From assembly GCA_023053575.1 (NCBI GenBank), contig JAKZAP010000004.1, positions 22,187,252 to 22,251,251 on the forward strand: a stretch of DNA of 64,000 nucleotides, in the 5' to 3' direction. Shown in pieces: positions 28,811 through 41,550 of this stretch. Below the pieces are notes generated by a model, which had not been told where the DNA came from, ran no database searches, and was given only the letters and a program-made list of their open reading frames with translations. The translations under genes were made by a program, and so were the position numbers. The stretch comes from Branchinecta lynchi (taxonomy: Eukaryota; Arthropoda; Branchiopoda; Anostraca; Branchinectidae). Position 1 is the first letter of the stretch. Each line of letters opens with the position of its first letter.

Positions 28811-29066
28811 AAAATCATCAAGTTCAGATGAATTTGAAAAATTCTCGAACAACAGAAGTTTACGCAATTCACAAGTTTTTCTTTAGACTTACAGTAGAAA
28901 GCTTAACAGTTTCTTCCAGATGTCTCTATCTGTAACGGTAACAACCATTTTATCAACATTTCAGGAAAGCCCTATATGTCTTCAGTAGCGGACAAAGCTG
29001 CTCAAACATGTTTTCACACCCACCCCCAAACAGAATACAACACAAGGATGCGCAGTTTCAACAGAC

Positions 29067-29147
29067 AACACTTGGGATGTAATCTATTGTGACTTTGACA
29101 ACGTAATGCATTAAATGTTGTGCATAACAAGCATTGCCAGGAAGAGC
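29067..29147 (-). repeat. Inverted 80-bp repeat, arm 2
   Basis: Partner of 27269-27350. A terminus-like ATACTTCTGACAGTGTG follows at about 29200-29216, matching the ends of the MITE family at 55411-56256, so 29030-29216 may be the remains of one such element. Confidence 0.65.
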
Positions 29148-29839
29148 CGAAAATGCCGAAAAGGCATCATCTCACTTTTTTGTTTGTCCTGTCGTCATGA
29201 TACTTCTGACAGTGTGTTATAAGTTGCAATCGACCCGCTACGCATGGGTCCTCTTCAGGCTCAGTTAGAAAAATAAACCTACGATCTGGATAGTTAGCAG
29301 AAGGAGCTTGTAAAATGAATAACTCACTCTGGGCTCTTGTAGCATCCCCTCGATTCTAAAGATTAACTCGAATCTAAAGCTTAACACCAAATGTAAGAAT
29401 AAATAAAACTAATCGCAGGTTCGTTTTTCTAGCCAGAGCCTGAAGATGGCTCTTGCCAAGAACTGTCGAAATACTGCTAGGATAAATCTAAGGCTACTAA
29501 CCGTTATGCGCCTTCAAATCCAAAAATGAAATTTGGCAAGACATAGCACCGGAACCTAAGTGCTCTTCTAACCATTTAATTTCATACTCTCTTATAGAAA
29601 AATTGTATTTTTATCATGGAAAATATATAGTTTCAATCGTTTCGGAAGTCAATATCGATCTTCACGATCTGTAATTTAGTGACGATTACTGCTTAACCTT
29701 GTGCTTTTTCTACCGGAATAATCAACGATTCAACCAAACTTTTTGAAGACTTCTAAACCCAGAAGAAGAAAATGCGGGATGAAAACCGGTTACCACGAAG
29801 ACAGTGAGCATGTTCTACCCCTAAATATCGTGACACGGT

Positions 29840-30020
29840 CTATCCGGATCAATCACGTGACAGAGATCGTAATTACCACGCTTACGACGATCCGCAGCGT
29901 AGTAAGCAAATAGTTACAGTTAGTTACTATTTCGAGAATGTTGAAACGGTAAGCGTAGTAACTTTTCACGAAGTTGGAACGAAAATAGTAACTCATAGTT
30001 ATCCTACTAACGAGGAAGGG
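29840..30020 (+). repeat. Partial copy of the MITE at 59533-59837
   Basis: Shares GGATCAATCACGTGACAGAG / CCAATCACGTTACAGAG, TAGTTACTA and AAGCAAATAGT blocks, GGTAAGCGTA and TCACGAAGTTGGAACG in the same order with the complete element at 59533-59837. Its left end appears to be missing. Confidence 0.55.
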
Positions 30021-30337
30021 TGAAACAAGTTCAGTAGCGATATTCCAACCTAGGGTCCCAGCCTCGGAAGTGGCCTCGGCCAGGGGCCAAAGTAGGAAGT
30101 ACAGAATTATAATGTGCAATAAAGTATAGTTGGTACTAGACTATTTCGTTTCTAACTCTAATTACTTCTCTAGTTGTTAAAGTCTAAGTACGTTAAATGA
30201 TTAAAAAATAAAAGTAAAATTTAGCTTGCTAAATTACCAAAAAGGGGCCCCGAATCGGTTAACTGTCTAGGGTGCAGGGTGGGTCCCTAGATGTCTGTCT
30301 ATGTCTGGCTGTGGCTTCACGCAACATAGCGCGGGAA

Positions 30338-30556
30338 CTCCACTGGCAATCGTAAGGCCGTCGTAACCGTGCTCGTCCAGACCCGACGTGCTCCAATTGG
30401 CTAAAATGGCGCTTAGGACATTATATCTTAGTGAATTTATGTTTGACGTAAAGGCTGAATTCGGGGCTTGCACTGTGAAAGTTCTCTTTTATGAATAAAA
30501 CTCTACTCTACTCTTAATTTACTATGCCTTCTGACAGCTTACGATTGCCAGTGGAG
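30338..30556. repeat. Perfect 19-bp inverted repeat, 181-bp spacer
   Basis: CTCCACTGGCAATCGTAAG at 30338-30356 and its exact inverse at 30538-30556. A weaker third relative, CTTACCATTGTCGCCAGGAG, lies near 30611-30630. It may be a MITE or a hairpin-forming element; no flanking duplication was found. Confidence 0.6.
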
Positions 30557-30559
30557 CGA

Positions 30560-32167
30560 ACAAACGAATAGTGAACAAAAGTCCACAAAAACGCATTCTA
30601 CCTCTTGACGTCTTACCATTGTCGCCAGGAGAAACTAGTTATGCTCCACGCATGGGATAATCAGTCAGCTTTTAATCAGATCCTAATTTATTAGGTTCAA
30701 AACGGGCTGCGAGACTGATTTGGATCTAGCAGTGGGAATAATGTTTATGTAAAATAATGGCGCGTCTAACAAGCCTGCGATGTTGTACACAATAATCTTT
30801 CATCTTGATGCTACAAGCGCCCAGAATGAGTTATTCGACTTAGTTATTCACAAGGACCTTCCGCTACATTTCGTCCATTTCAAAAACTGGTATGTACTAG
30901 TCCTAATTCAGCTTTCGGCTTCTGACTGACACAAACATACCCTCTCTTATGGGTCATCATCAATACCAGCCTAGATTTCAGGCATGACACATTGTAATTA
31001 CTTTCCTACATATCAACCAATTTCGAATAAGATCAAAAACAAAAATGACAGGAGACATTAATTACACTCATGGAAGGACATTAAGAGTCCCGAAGTAGCC
31101 GAATCGCATCCAGGTGGTGAGCAAAGGGGTTATCGACTTGCGAGGAGCAAGCCAAGCAAAGTGAATGTATGTGTCCACTACCGTGGAAGAAAATTGTTGA
31201 TGATATCATGATACAACAAGAGGAGAAAGTTGTTGGTTTCAGCAGAAACAGTGTATTTTGAGCCTCTTTAAAGTTAAACTGAATAGCTATATTTACTGAC
31301 TCAGAAATCATGGTCCCAAACCTGGAGTAGAATCCTAGTTTCTTCTTCTCTCCGACACAAAATACGTTTTTCGTTTAAAGATAAGTGTCACCTCTCTCAA
31401 ACGCTCGTCCCAACAATTGAAATTTCCTGTGCCGATGGTTTAGAGCTGTTTCGACGTAGGCTACAAGAAAGCACAACTATTTAGGTACTCCAATTATTAG
31501 AAAACGCATTATGTAATTCATTATCGGTTTAATTATTGTGATTGGGGTAAGAAGTGTCACATCAACAAATGTTCTATGTGGACATTCGGATACCATATTA
31601 GGGGTCCCTATGCTGAAGAGTTGGTTCAGAGAAATCAGAAAAACCTCAGTAATGAAGTCAAGTAATTCGTTTAGTAGTTACATCGGTTATATCGCTGTAA
31701 GTAAACAATATTAAAAAGTAGCATATTTCTAAAGCAATGGCCATGGTACCGTTTCAAGTCTGATAGAATAAAGATGGATGCTAAGATAGAACAGAGTGGC
31801 CAGTCACGTTCACGGGCTTTCCGGTATGGATACTGCGAATGCAAATGAATAATGATAGAGCAAACCAGAGCCTGTCAGTGGTCTCCCAAACTAAGACATG
31901 GTGGTTGGAACTGTCCCTAAATACACTGCGACCTCCCATCCAATCAAAAATGAAATGTTGCAAGAAAAAAAAAAGATTTTGTAGTGCGTGACAGACAGCG
32001 GGCGACAGCAAGAAGTAAACTTCAATTCCCCATAGTTTACGATCCACCTTTGAGCCAAAACCAGAGCATCGATGAAGCAAAAAACAGGAATCTGTATTTT
32101 CTTTTAGGATGGGTGTTCTGCCAAAAGTCTACCAAAGCGAATCTAGACTGGCTTTCTGCCCGCTTAC
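30560..32167. other. Intron sequence, no gene recognised
   Basis: No supported gene. The stretch next to 32167 is intron read-through of the exon on the minus strand. Confidence 0.4.
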
Positions 32168-32560
32168 CTTTGCTCGTGGACCTGCTTCAACATCGCACGG
32201 CACCTTATGGCACGTCCGGCTGGTCACGCCTGAACTTATACTAGCCGGCGACAGGCCTTCCGTCGAATATCCGGTCGAATATGCAGATTCCGGTGAGGAG
32301 AGGAATCCCCCCTTTGCGGACTTTTTTCCGCTAATACTCTTTCCGTAGACTGCATCTCGCGTCCCGGCTGAGTAGATTGGATTAGTCTGATGAAGTCGGA
32401 ATATGAGTTCGACATTACTTCGAGAAGTGAGCCGGTGTCTATCCAATCGATCCTTCTGGTCGTCGTCGTCGAAGTCCTTTCGATGTTTTACTTTCTGCTT
32501 CCGGCGAAGAGGGCGGGGCAAATGAGACTCAACCCAGGATTTTAATTTCCCGCCGAACAT
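32168..32560 (-). CDS. Exon (131 codons) of a host gene, possibly NHS/GUK-holder family
   Basis: On the minus strand the exon opens right after a strong acceptor (TTCTTGTTTTGCAG, ending at 32561) and closes at GCAAAG/GTAAGC (donor GT at 32166-32167). It is 393 bp, phase 0 at both ends. The first codon is ATG, so it could be either an internal exon or a start exon. The product begins with a basic, Trp-containing segment (KLKSWVES), then a K/R- and Asp-rich stretch (20-46), and contains SPESAYSTGYSTEG at about 89-102. I recall this Ser/Tyr-rich block from NHS / GUK-holder proteins, actin-remodelling adaptors, but cannot verify it. It is the same strand and phase as the exon at 8686-9789, consistent with one gene. 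The longer open frame above and below is intron. Confidence 0.75.
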
Positions 32561-35065
32561 CTGCAAAACAAGAAAGAAAATCAATTTTACAGGAAGAAAC
32601 TGTGAAGGGGAATGACTTAACAAACTGCCGACAAAAAATACACGGAATTCTGCAGAACGTCCTATAACCAGTAGCCTACCGAACGAACGACTTTGATTAC
32701 CTACTCTATGAAAAAAAATAAAAACTGTCGAGGAAATACTAACCAAACGAAATGTCAACATACACAAAACAAGAAATCCAGCTGACTGTTATATAGAAAA
32801 GAACTGAACGAATGAACGAAAACGGGTGTTCACCGCTTCCAGAAAACAAAATTATGGTGCAAACAATCTTTTCATTCACTGCAAACTGACGTCAAATCAT
32901 AACAGATGCCCATAAACGTATAAGCCAGCCGAGATTCACACGACATTATTTATGACACACGAAAAAAAAAAGAACTTCAGCAGGTACTGAACTTACAGCC
33001 CGCGAAAAATTAAACTTGCTGCTCGTTTTGGTGCCAACTGCCAAGAATATCTCTACGAAAAGGGCCGTTTTAGTGGAGTGTTCCCTGGAGCAATCCACTA
33101 TTGCGAGCGCTGTAGCAGCTTTTGGCTTTCGGTTTTCGGTTTTCACCGTATTTTGTGAAGCTCATAACTCGTGAACCAGTGTAAGTATCAAGTTCCAAAC
33201 TTGGTACACTGGTGAGTATTGAGGTCTAGTTTTGCCGTTTTGGGGGTCCCACCCCTCACCCCAGCCCGGTACAGGGGCAAACGGGCCCAGATTGCCCAGT
33301 CAAAAATGTTCCTAATTTGACCAGAACTGCACATAGGATGATGAAATTCCTTATACATGTAGATCATAGGGCTCGGAAATTGGGCCCCAATTGCCCAGAC
33401 AAAAGTTTTGACCCCTGACTGGAATCAAACTCTAAATTGGTACATTTGAGGAAAAACAGGTGTAAATACGCATTTTGATGAGTCCCGACCCCCCCCCCCC
33501 CCCTCCTTCCCGTTCATGGTTAGCTGGGCCAAAATTTCCCATGAGTTAAGTTCGTCTATGACAGGTCTCAAGTCCAACTCTTGTATATTTGGGGAGATAC
33601 CTCTATGTATGAGGATTTTGGTGTTAAGGCAACAAATAAGACGACGCGACGTACTTTAATCTTTAATGACATTCAAAACGTGACTATTTTCAATGTCAAT
33701 GATAATGAATTGTAACAGGGGGGTATTTTAGGCTGCTATGGTTTGGTTTATTGCACTTTTTTATTACCTTGCTAATAGAAAAGAGGCTTAAAGAGTTGGA
33801 CTGGCTGGCAGACCACTGTTGGAACTCAAGTTATTCGTGCAAGATCATCAACATTTCTTTGGATTTATACTTGTGGTTTGTTTACATTTAAAGCTTTTAA
33901 AGTGGGACGATTACAAATAAGGTTATTTCAGTACTTGTTTGGTTATTTGGGCGTGAAATGTTCTAAAGCTGTTTGTATACAAAATGTGATAAACATTTTA
34001 CTTTCACACTCCACGTCTGAGCGCTTGCGCACTTGTTGTCAAATGTTACCGTCTGAGAGGTTTCGTTGCACAACTCTTTTAGCGCGAAAATCACATGGGA
34101 AATACCTCGGATTATGGCCCAGGTTTTTGAAGATTGTAAATATACCATGTGTGGATAACTGTCGAGAAGAACCGGCATTCTCCACATGTTTGCTGGTAGA
34201 ATTGCACTGAAGTTATCAATCGGACAGAATAAAGCACTCCATTCATGGAAGCCACTTTGTTTTGCTTTCAATAAGATAAGACCAAACCAATTTTCTATTT
34301 CTCCCAAAAAAAATAACCGTAGCTCCATCTACTTTTTGCAGTTTATCTACTGGAAACCTAGGAAGCTTGCACAAAAAGGGAAGAAAATTGCAGGTTGGAC
34401 AAAGTAATCATTCACGGAAGAACAGTTTGTTTGTGTTCAATAAGACCAAATCAGTCTTCTATCTGTCCAAAGAAGAGCGCCATTTACCTTTTCCTGTAGT
34501 TATGGTGGGACACCAAGGAAGCTTAGTAGAAAAGGAGAAGAAAACCGCAGGGAGATCACACTAGTTGAAGACCTTTGTGGGCCTTGTGCTTTTACTATGT
34601 TGTTATTTTTATTCATTTCTGTAATTTAGCTGAAACACACAATAGTAGACACACAGGAGTTATTATACACAGTGACAGACATCATTACCCCCATGGTGGG
34701 TAAACAATACGGTGTGGTTTCTCACCATGAGTGGAAATACAAATCAAGGATAATATTGACTGGATGTGCATATTGTTGTCGTATGCTAATACTGGTTTTA
34801 GCCTAAGCCGTCAGTAAGCCAAAGACGAAAACTATGATCTTCGCTCGATCTGATACACGAGAGCAATTACTTTCTCACGACTTAACCGCTATATTAGTCT
34901 CAAGAATCTACATTCCCATCAAAGGGGAAGGAAAACAGCGAGAAAGCAGACGGCTGATTCGTTATCTGGTGGGAAGCACGGAACAAGTGAGAGAGGCCAT
35001 GAGGAACAACCGAGCTGTTTTTATCTACAGTTTTTGTCGGAAGGCTAACATTTTTGGAAGTAGCC
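32561..35065. other. Intron or upstream sequence, no gene
   Basis: No supported gene. About 33480-33503 has a poly-C run. 33635-33665 resembles the tail of the SINE at 11981-12190. Block 33960-34040 (TTTTACTTTCACACTCCACG, gcgcttgcgcacttgt) is the inverse of pieces near 51828-51850 and 52935-52980, another dispersed family. Confidence 0.4.
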
Positions 35066-35067
35066 TA

Positions 35068-35237
35068 CACTGTAAAAAGTTTTTCCGCATAAAGATTAAA
35101 GTTAACTGCAGTGTTTGCTACTCGGATGATTCTTATCTCTACGAAGATAAGATTAATACCAAATAGAGATAAGATGAATGCGAGTAGCAAATACTGCAGT
35201 TAACTTTAATCTTAATAGGGATAAACTTTTTACAGTG
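35068..35237. mobile_element. TA-flanked hairpin MITE (Tc1/mariner-like)
   Basis: A 170-bp element flanked by TA at 35066-35067 and 35238-35239. The inverted ends (CACTGTAAAAAGTTT and its inverse) continue inward almost to the centre (AGATTAAAGTTAACTGCAGT and its inverse; GAGATAAGAT), so nearly the whole element forms one hairpin. No coding capacity. A lone end is at 1597-1610. Confidence 0.85.
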
Positions 35238-35239
35238 TA

Positions 35240-37740
35240 TTTCTAACAGTAAATCCCCCAATCGTAAACAGACGATTTATTCCCACTGAAATTGATAAGT
35301 GTAGTACAAATTCAGCAGCCAAAGAATGTCTTTTGATCATTAAGGGACAAGCAATAGAGTGCACGAGGAAGGATCCAACTGTTTGTCGGTCAGATAGAGG
35401 GGTTCCTAACAGTTTTGGAAGTACGTCAAAGTAAGTAACTAAGTTCAAAGTAAAGTAACTTCACCAACCGCCAAAAGACGATTTATTCCAACTGAAATCT
35501 AGTGTAGTGCAGAATTCAAAAGAATTTATGTTGACCATGATTTCCCGCGGCCTAAGACTACAAATCATGTCGGAATCGCTAACAACTGGCTACCTTATTG
35601 TTGTCATTACCTTCCGGTAACGGAACTTACATCCCCGTCTCGACCGATAACCTATACAGAAGCCATTGGTCACCTTTACATAAGCCAAGTCTCATAGTTA
35701 CAACGTTCGAAGAACTTGTTACTTTAGAAGCTCAAAAAGCCAATCAAGGTTGATAATCGAATCAGCAAAGTTAGAGAAAAAATCTATCGTTTTCAACCGC
35801 GAAGAAGCCACTGAAAATGGAAAGTCCATGCTAAATTAAACTGGCGATCCGCCAGACAGTCGTTGTTAAACCTCTATGATGGTTGTGTGGTAAAACAATG
35901 AATGAACACTCATGTATATACCGCTACCATTCATTGCATGCTGCTTGTTTAATTTAGCGTCGCTAGCCCGCTGGTTGAAAACTGGCAATTTAAATCTCAC
36001 CACAATTTGGTCATTACAGAACCAATTCCTGTTATTATCGCCTTGACACTTACGCGGTTGGGCCACCGGCAAATGCGACTAACGGAAACCGCCTGTTATC
36101 CTAAACACGCAAAGATCAGAGTCATGGTGATTTTATTATTAAAGAAATAAAATGATATGGCGGGAAATGGTCAAAACCACAATTAATCAATAGATTCTAC
36201 GATGAACACAACACTATCTTTCTTTTCTGGAAAATCCTTAAAATAGTCGACTTTACTCAACTGGTTTAGCAGCAACAAGTTAGTCAATCTTGTCCTCTCA
36301 CCAATTATCCAAAAGGTGCACAAACATGGACACATTTTCCTCTTGGATATGTGGCGACTTTTAAGCAGAAATGATCATAAATTAATGAAAACACATTATT
36401 GAAAGAAATAGATTCTGCAAAATACCTAGCTACATTTTTTTTTTACTTTTTATTCATTCACCTATTTTCTTTTTTTTATCTGATTTTCTTGTTAAGATAT
36501 ATTTTGAGCTTGATCAGTCGGAATGGTTCCGACTGGCATCAATAGACATGCGTAATTATGTTAAAGTTATACTTAGTATGAATATGACCGTTTATAATAG
36601 TACGAAACCACCGCCGCCACAAAGAGTTCTGGTTTGGACTAGCGGCTTGGATGGGGGTGATTTAGAAATTTCAAATGTTAGGTTGCTTCCGATTTAGGTC
36701 CTTGAACTGTTCAAAAACTTTCATTATCGCTTTGAAGCTATATTCCAATGAAATGACCCCCCCCCCCCCTCACCCATTAATAGTTTTGTGAGGAGCCAAG
36801 TTATCTGAATTTTTGAACAAAAAGAAACCTGTAGATCAGCCTTTTGATTCCTGGCCTCACTCGTCGTTCGGCAATGCAGAGTTTGTGAGCAGTTGCCGAC
36901 TGCTGAGTATATAGTAGACTATTTCTCAGTTTTTCGTCTAAGTTTTATTTCGTCTGTTTTTCGCAAAGCCCATCCCAGCCACTGAATCCGCTTGTCATTA
37001 GCACTGATATAAAATATATGCAATCTCTCAAGCCTCAAACCGACAATGTGAAGAATTATTATAATTCAGCGGTGATCAGAAACAGACCAAAAGTATTTTG
37101 TTATTTTTATCATTATATCAAGCGTCCTTGGACTACAAGGCTTTGTCAGAGAAGAACATGAACAATTAAGCCTCATCGTATCCCTATTTAGCTTGTATAC
37201 CGCATCTTCAGGGGCAATCACCGTCATTGAGCCTAGACTAGGTACTGTCGGCTCTACCCTAGCTATCAAAGGGATCCTTCGTTCGTCTCATTATAGCAGG
37301 ATTATAAGGCTAGTATCCAAGGATTCGCATCACTCTTGGTAAAGACCATGTGTAATTGGTCAAAGGGATTACGGCGTTGTAGGTTTCTGAGTTTCAAGAT
37401 ACTCTGCCCAAGTGGGATCTTTGACAGCAAATGATCCGACTGTTTGACCGCTAAATCCTCAAACGCCTGCCACATAATGAGGTTTAGCCGTCAGGACAAA
37501 CTTCTGAATCTCGTTCTTTAATTGCAACCTCGTTGCCAGAAGCTCACCTGACTAAAACTAATTTTGGAGTGGGCCTTCGGAAATGTATAATACTTATTTC
37601 TGCAAAGGTTCGTTCCTTCTCCAACGCTGTCCCTAAAGTTCGACAGCTTGACGAGGACCCTTGCCAAGAAGGGCCAAAATATCGCTCCTAAAGCATCGTA
37701 GCTGATGTTTCCGCTTATGCATTGTCTATGAACATGTGTA
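35240..37740. other. Non-coding, no gene recognised
   Basis: Nothing recognisable except oligo-C at 36758-36770 and, at 37640-37700, a copy of the hammerhead-like motif (GACGAGGACCCTTGCCAAGA, then AGGGCCAAAATATCGCT). Confidence 0.4.
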
Positions 37741-37744
37741 TACT

Positions 37745-37810
37745 ATAATAATAATTTTATTAAAGCCAACAAAGGGCCATACAACAGTATTCATTATCGC
37801 ACTTAACTAA
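37745..37810 (-). repeat. Retroposon-like tail (inverse orientation)
   Basis: ATAATAATAATTTTATTAAAG, then gccaacaaagggcc and ATACAACAGTATTC. The stretch at 60404-60470 is organised alike (GATGATGATGATTTTATTAA then ACAATAGTGCAGTATA). Short A/T-rich microsatellite plus a conserved lead is typical of non-LTR retroposon 3' ends. Confidence 0.4.
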
Positions 37811-39920
37811 CAAAATTGACCTTCAAAATACTTACAATAAAGTCACTTCTTTTTACCCTTCTAGTATTCGCCAAATTACCTCCGATCTAAACTGCCAGTA
37901 TACACTTAAAATATTTAACTTAATGCAGCCACCGGACACATTGCGACTCCATGTCAAATTTTAACAACTGATTCAACAAACGTGGTAGGTGTCAGGTGTT
38001 CCGTGTACGGGGTTGGGTTGGGGGAGGGGGTCTCTACCGAAAAAGAGTACTCGCTTATCAATGCATCAATTAAGATTACCTTGGATATAGTAGTTAAGTA
38101 TGAAGATTAACAGGGTCGACAGAATTTCCGACTAACCTCCTCTCATACAGAGTCTTCAGCCGTACTCATCATGTGTAAACAAAACGTTTTAGCACCATTG
38201 ACAACAAAAACTAGAACTGAGTGAATCACCCAGTGAATTGATAGTGACAAATGCAAACGATATTTCAAGATAACACTGCATCATTTGCATATTCCGCACT
38301 TTTCTGCCGAACGAAATGGTTTAATCGACGATGAAAGAATTCAGAAAATTATTCTTGGTGCAGGTTTGTGAACACACAATCAATTCCGGAAGTAGCGAAA
38401 GCAACGCAAGCAAATACATCACGTTTACATAAGATCAGGCACTGGAAGCCACTGGAAGATTTATCCACTGGAACTACTGGAAGATTTACCAACGTGTACT
38501 GATTATACAGTATTTTTTACTGAACTTTGGGATCCTCTCCAGCTCATTGGGGGGGGGGGGGGGTCATCGTCCTAACTTAAAGTAGGTGCTAAAGTAGCAA
38601 GACTTGGACAGACAGACCGACAGAGCGACAGACCAATAGAAATTACAATCGCTATACGGAAGTTGGGACGAAGGCTGCACGGCCATAAACATCATTAACT
38701 TGTGCTTCCATTTTGGAGAATTCAGAAAAACAGTCTTGTGTGGGTTCACGAAACACAATCCTTAGTTTATGGAAACACTATCATGTTGTTACAACGTGGA
38801 GTAACAAAAGTTCGTACTCCATGCCCAAATTCGCAACCCGGTATGGTAAAACCAAAGTATTACTGATCACCTTAGGATTCCAACCACTTTTTAAGCTGCA
38901 TTAGCATTTATGGAATTATCATTACCCATCTGGGATAAGATCAATTCCGATCTTTTTGGTTTCCCAGGTGGGTAGGTGATATTCGTTTTGTTATTGTTAT
39001 TGTTTTTGTTTGTATTTTTGTATTAGGCTAGTCAATATGGAATTTCTTTTTCCGGATTAAAGAGTATGCATGTATGTATTAGTAACAAAATTACATGAGA
39101 TAACCAGGTATTGAACTAAAATCTACTATACAACCTCTCCCCAACTTCTGTCAAGGTAATGAGCTTGAAAACCTCCCCCGGAGCCACCAGCCAAGTTTCT
39201 CTTCTCAACGCTATTTCTATCTAACTTCATGGTCTAGAAGGAAGTGTCCATGACTTTTCCAGTCCAACATTAAAAACCTTTTATTACTCTCTTCCTACCA
39301 TGGCGACGGCCTGTCAACATGAACTCAAAACGAAGATCAGAAACATGACCACGGCAGTAAATTAAAGCTACGGGAACAATAGAAAAATTCACATACATGC
39401 GCCAACCCCTAAGCTTTACACTGAAGGAATTTCTGCCTGGAAACCCATGCGTGTTTAACTCGAAAGCGAGTTATCTATCGCCTTCATGATCTCCTCTTTG
39501 GCGGATCACCGATTTGCGGTTGTAACCATAGTTTCTAAAACACGTTTGTTACTAAATCAAGTTAGTCGGCTGAAAAAAGAAACGTCGGATCGTCTGCTAT
39601 CCGTCTGACTGTGATGATTTTTGTTTCTTCGTGTATACGGGCCACACAGCTTTTGTTTCTTCTTTTCCTTCTGGAGTTTTTCGACGAAGGAAGTGCTATA
39701 AATCTTAGTCATATGTCATGTCAACACAATTTTCGAAATACAGCGTTAGGAGCTAATATTACAGCATTTTTTCAGGAATTTGACCATTGGCTTGTTGGGA
39801 CCTTCAAATCTTCATTTTCTAATTTCAGGATTTTTACCAATCTCATGGAGCCTTATAATGTCCGCATTCCGACCGTTTCTGAATGTTTGCCAATGTTTTT
39901 CTTGGGATTTCACCACCTTG
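37811..39920. other. Non-coding, no gene recognised
   Basis: Contains a poly-G tract at 38550-38563 and a CAGACAGACCGACAGAG tract near 38610. The 104-codon plus-strand frame at 39611-39925 starts with a signal-peptide-like hydrophobic run but has no other support. Confidence 0.35.
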
Positions 39921-39923
39921 CAT

Positions 39924-39947
39924 AAGATAAGATAAGATAAGATAAGA
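39924..39947 (+). repeat. (GATAA)n microsatellite
   Basis: Perfect tandem GATAA units, immediately followed by ATTTGTTTTGCCATGGCAAA. Confidence 0.85.
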
Positions 39948-40897
39948 TTTGTTTTGCCATGGCAAATACATGAAAAATAAACTCAAACAATCAAAAATAA
40001 TACTTTCTATAAGCACCATCCCTATGGGGTGACCTCGACAACTGTTCGGTACTCATAAAACAACTATTTCCTATGATCCTACACATCCGTTCTTCACCTA
40101 CCCCTCTCTCACTTACTCCAAAAAATTTCTAACCTATAAGTTCATTCAAATTTTCGCATTCGCAAAACAAATGTTTCAAATTCTCATCCATACTACACTA
40201 AAATCTAGTAATTTTGCCTATGCCACAGAATTTTTCTATCAAAATCAAAATTGTGCATTTTAAAAACTGTCTTGAAAGTTCCTTCCTTCCTGAAGCCTTT
40301 TTTTAGTTCCAAATGAGACCCGAAGTTGGCGTGGTGCTTCTTTGCGTCAGAGCAGCTGGGAAATCGACATTAATGGCCAATAAAAAGCTCAATGACATTC
40401 GATGTCAGTCTCAGCTGTTTGAAGTGGATCGAGAACATCGACAAAAGGCCCACCATGTTAGGCGGTGTGTTAGTGGCTTCAGAAAAGTTTCCCAGAAGAG
40501 GAAAATAAACAGATGCTGGAAAATTCCCTGCACGGCTTGTCTTAAAAGTCAGCGTTGAAGGATTCATTTCCCAACAGCAAATGGATCCGATTAGCGAGGA
40601 GAATGAGCGACGTAATTACAGGACGGGCCCCAGCCAGAGGTCTTCCGGTTTCGGGAACTCAAAACACAAGATCTGTCAATCGGCCATGTCTGCTTCAGGC
40701 TGTGTGATATTAGCTCAGATTTTGACACGAAGCCCCCACTAGCGTTGCAATGCATCTGACATATTTAGATTCAAAGAAGAGTTCCACACTCGGCAGCGGT
40801 AACGAGTTAGCCTTCCAAGGTCAGTGGTCAGTGAAACACTCAGGGTAATCAGGAACTGGAAGCATAGTCTATCTGTCCCTTGGGCTTTTGAAAAACA

Positions 40898-40923
40898 CTG
40901 ATCTATCTATCTATCTATCTATC
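40898..40923 (+). repeat. (ATCT)n microsatellite
   Basis: Six tandem ATCT units after CTG, ending ATCGAATGG. Confidence 0.85.
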
Positions 40924-41094
40924 GAATGGCTGTTAGAGAGCAAGACTTATACGGATACATAAACCCTTGAAGATGGGAAGCTGTGAATTTCTACTCAAAA
41001 TTCCCTTTCTTCCAGACCTTGCTGAGAAATTCTTAGTCCGACCGCCAGGTCCTGAAAATGTGACACCCCCCTAACCCAAACGGTACAGTCGGTT

Positions 41095-41550
41095 TAAAAG
41101 TGGATTCCGACGAAATCGAACACGCCGATTCCGAATATGCCGGGAACTGGTTCCGGAAACGATGGCTTAAAGTAGAAATGAAGCTCGATGCTGTTCCATT
41201 ATTGCCTCTCTATAAGAAGTATCGCTCTCAAACACAGTAGGTTGATTCCGAACAAATCGAACCTGCTTATTCCGAATATGCCGATAATAAATTCCGGAAT
41301 AGGTGGCTTAAAGTAGAAATGAAGCCTGATGCTCTTCCATTATTTCTTCTCACTAATAAGTGCAACTATCAAACACAGTGGTTGAGAAATGGATTACAAC
41401 CAAATCGAACCCGTTGATTATGAATATACCGTTCATAAATAAGTAGACCTGAAACCTGATAAGTTATTCTCCCCCTCAGAAACAAGTGCCATCATCTGGT
41501 ATAGTGGGCTACTGTCGGCAGAAAAGTTATTCTAACCAAATTGAACCCGC
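41095..41550 (+). repeat. Tandem array, about 3.3 units of 140-149 bp
   Basis: GATTCCGACGAAATCGAAC and its variants recur at about 41103, 41243, 41392 and 41526, each followed by a GATTCCGAATATGCCG-like block and GGCTTAAAGTAGAAATGAAGC. Unit three is eroded and unit four truncated. Confidence 0.75.

Noticed and set aside
34834..35166. Plus-strand 110-codon frame
   Set aside because: It runs into the MITE at 35068-35237, so the second half is transposon sequence.
39611..39925. Plus-strand 104-codon frame with a signal-peptide-like start
   Set aside because: Only the hydrophobic leader is suggestive; the rest has no domain and sits in repeat-rich sequence.
40313..40558. Frame with AAGKST resembling a Walker A loop
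   Set aside because: The preceding spacing does not fit GxxxxGK[ST] and there is no Walker B.
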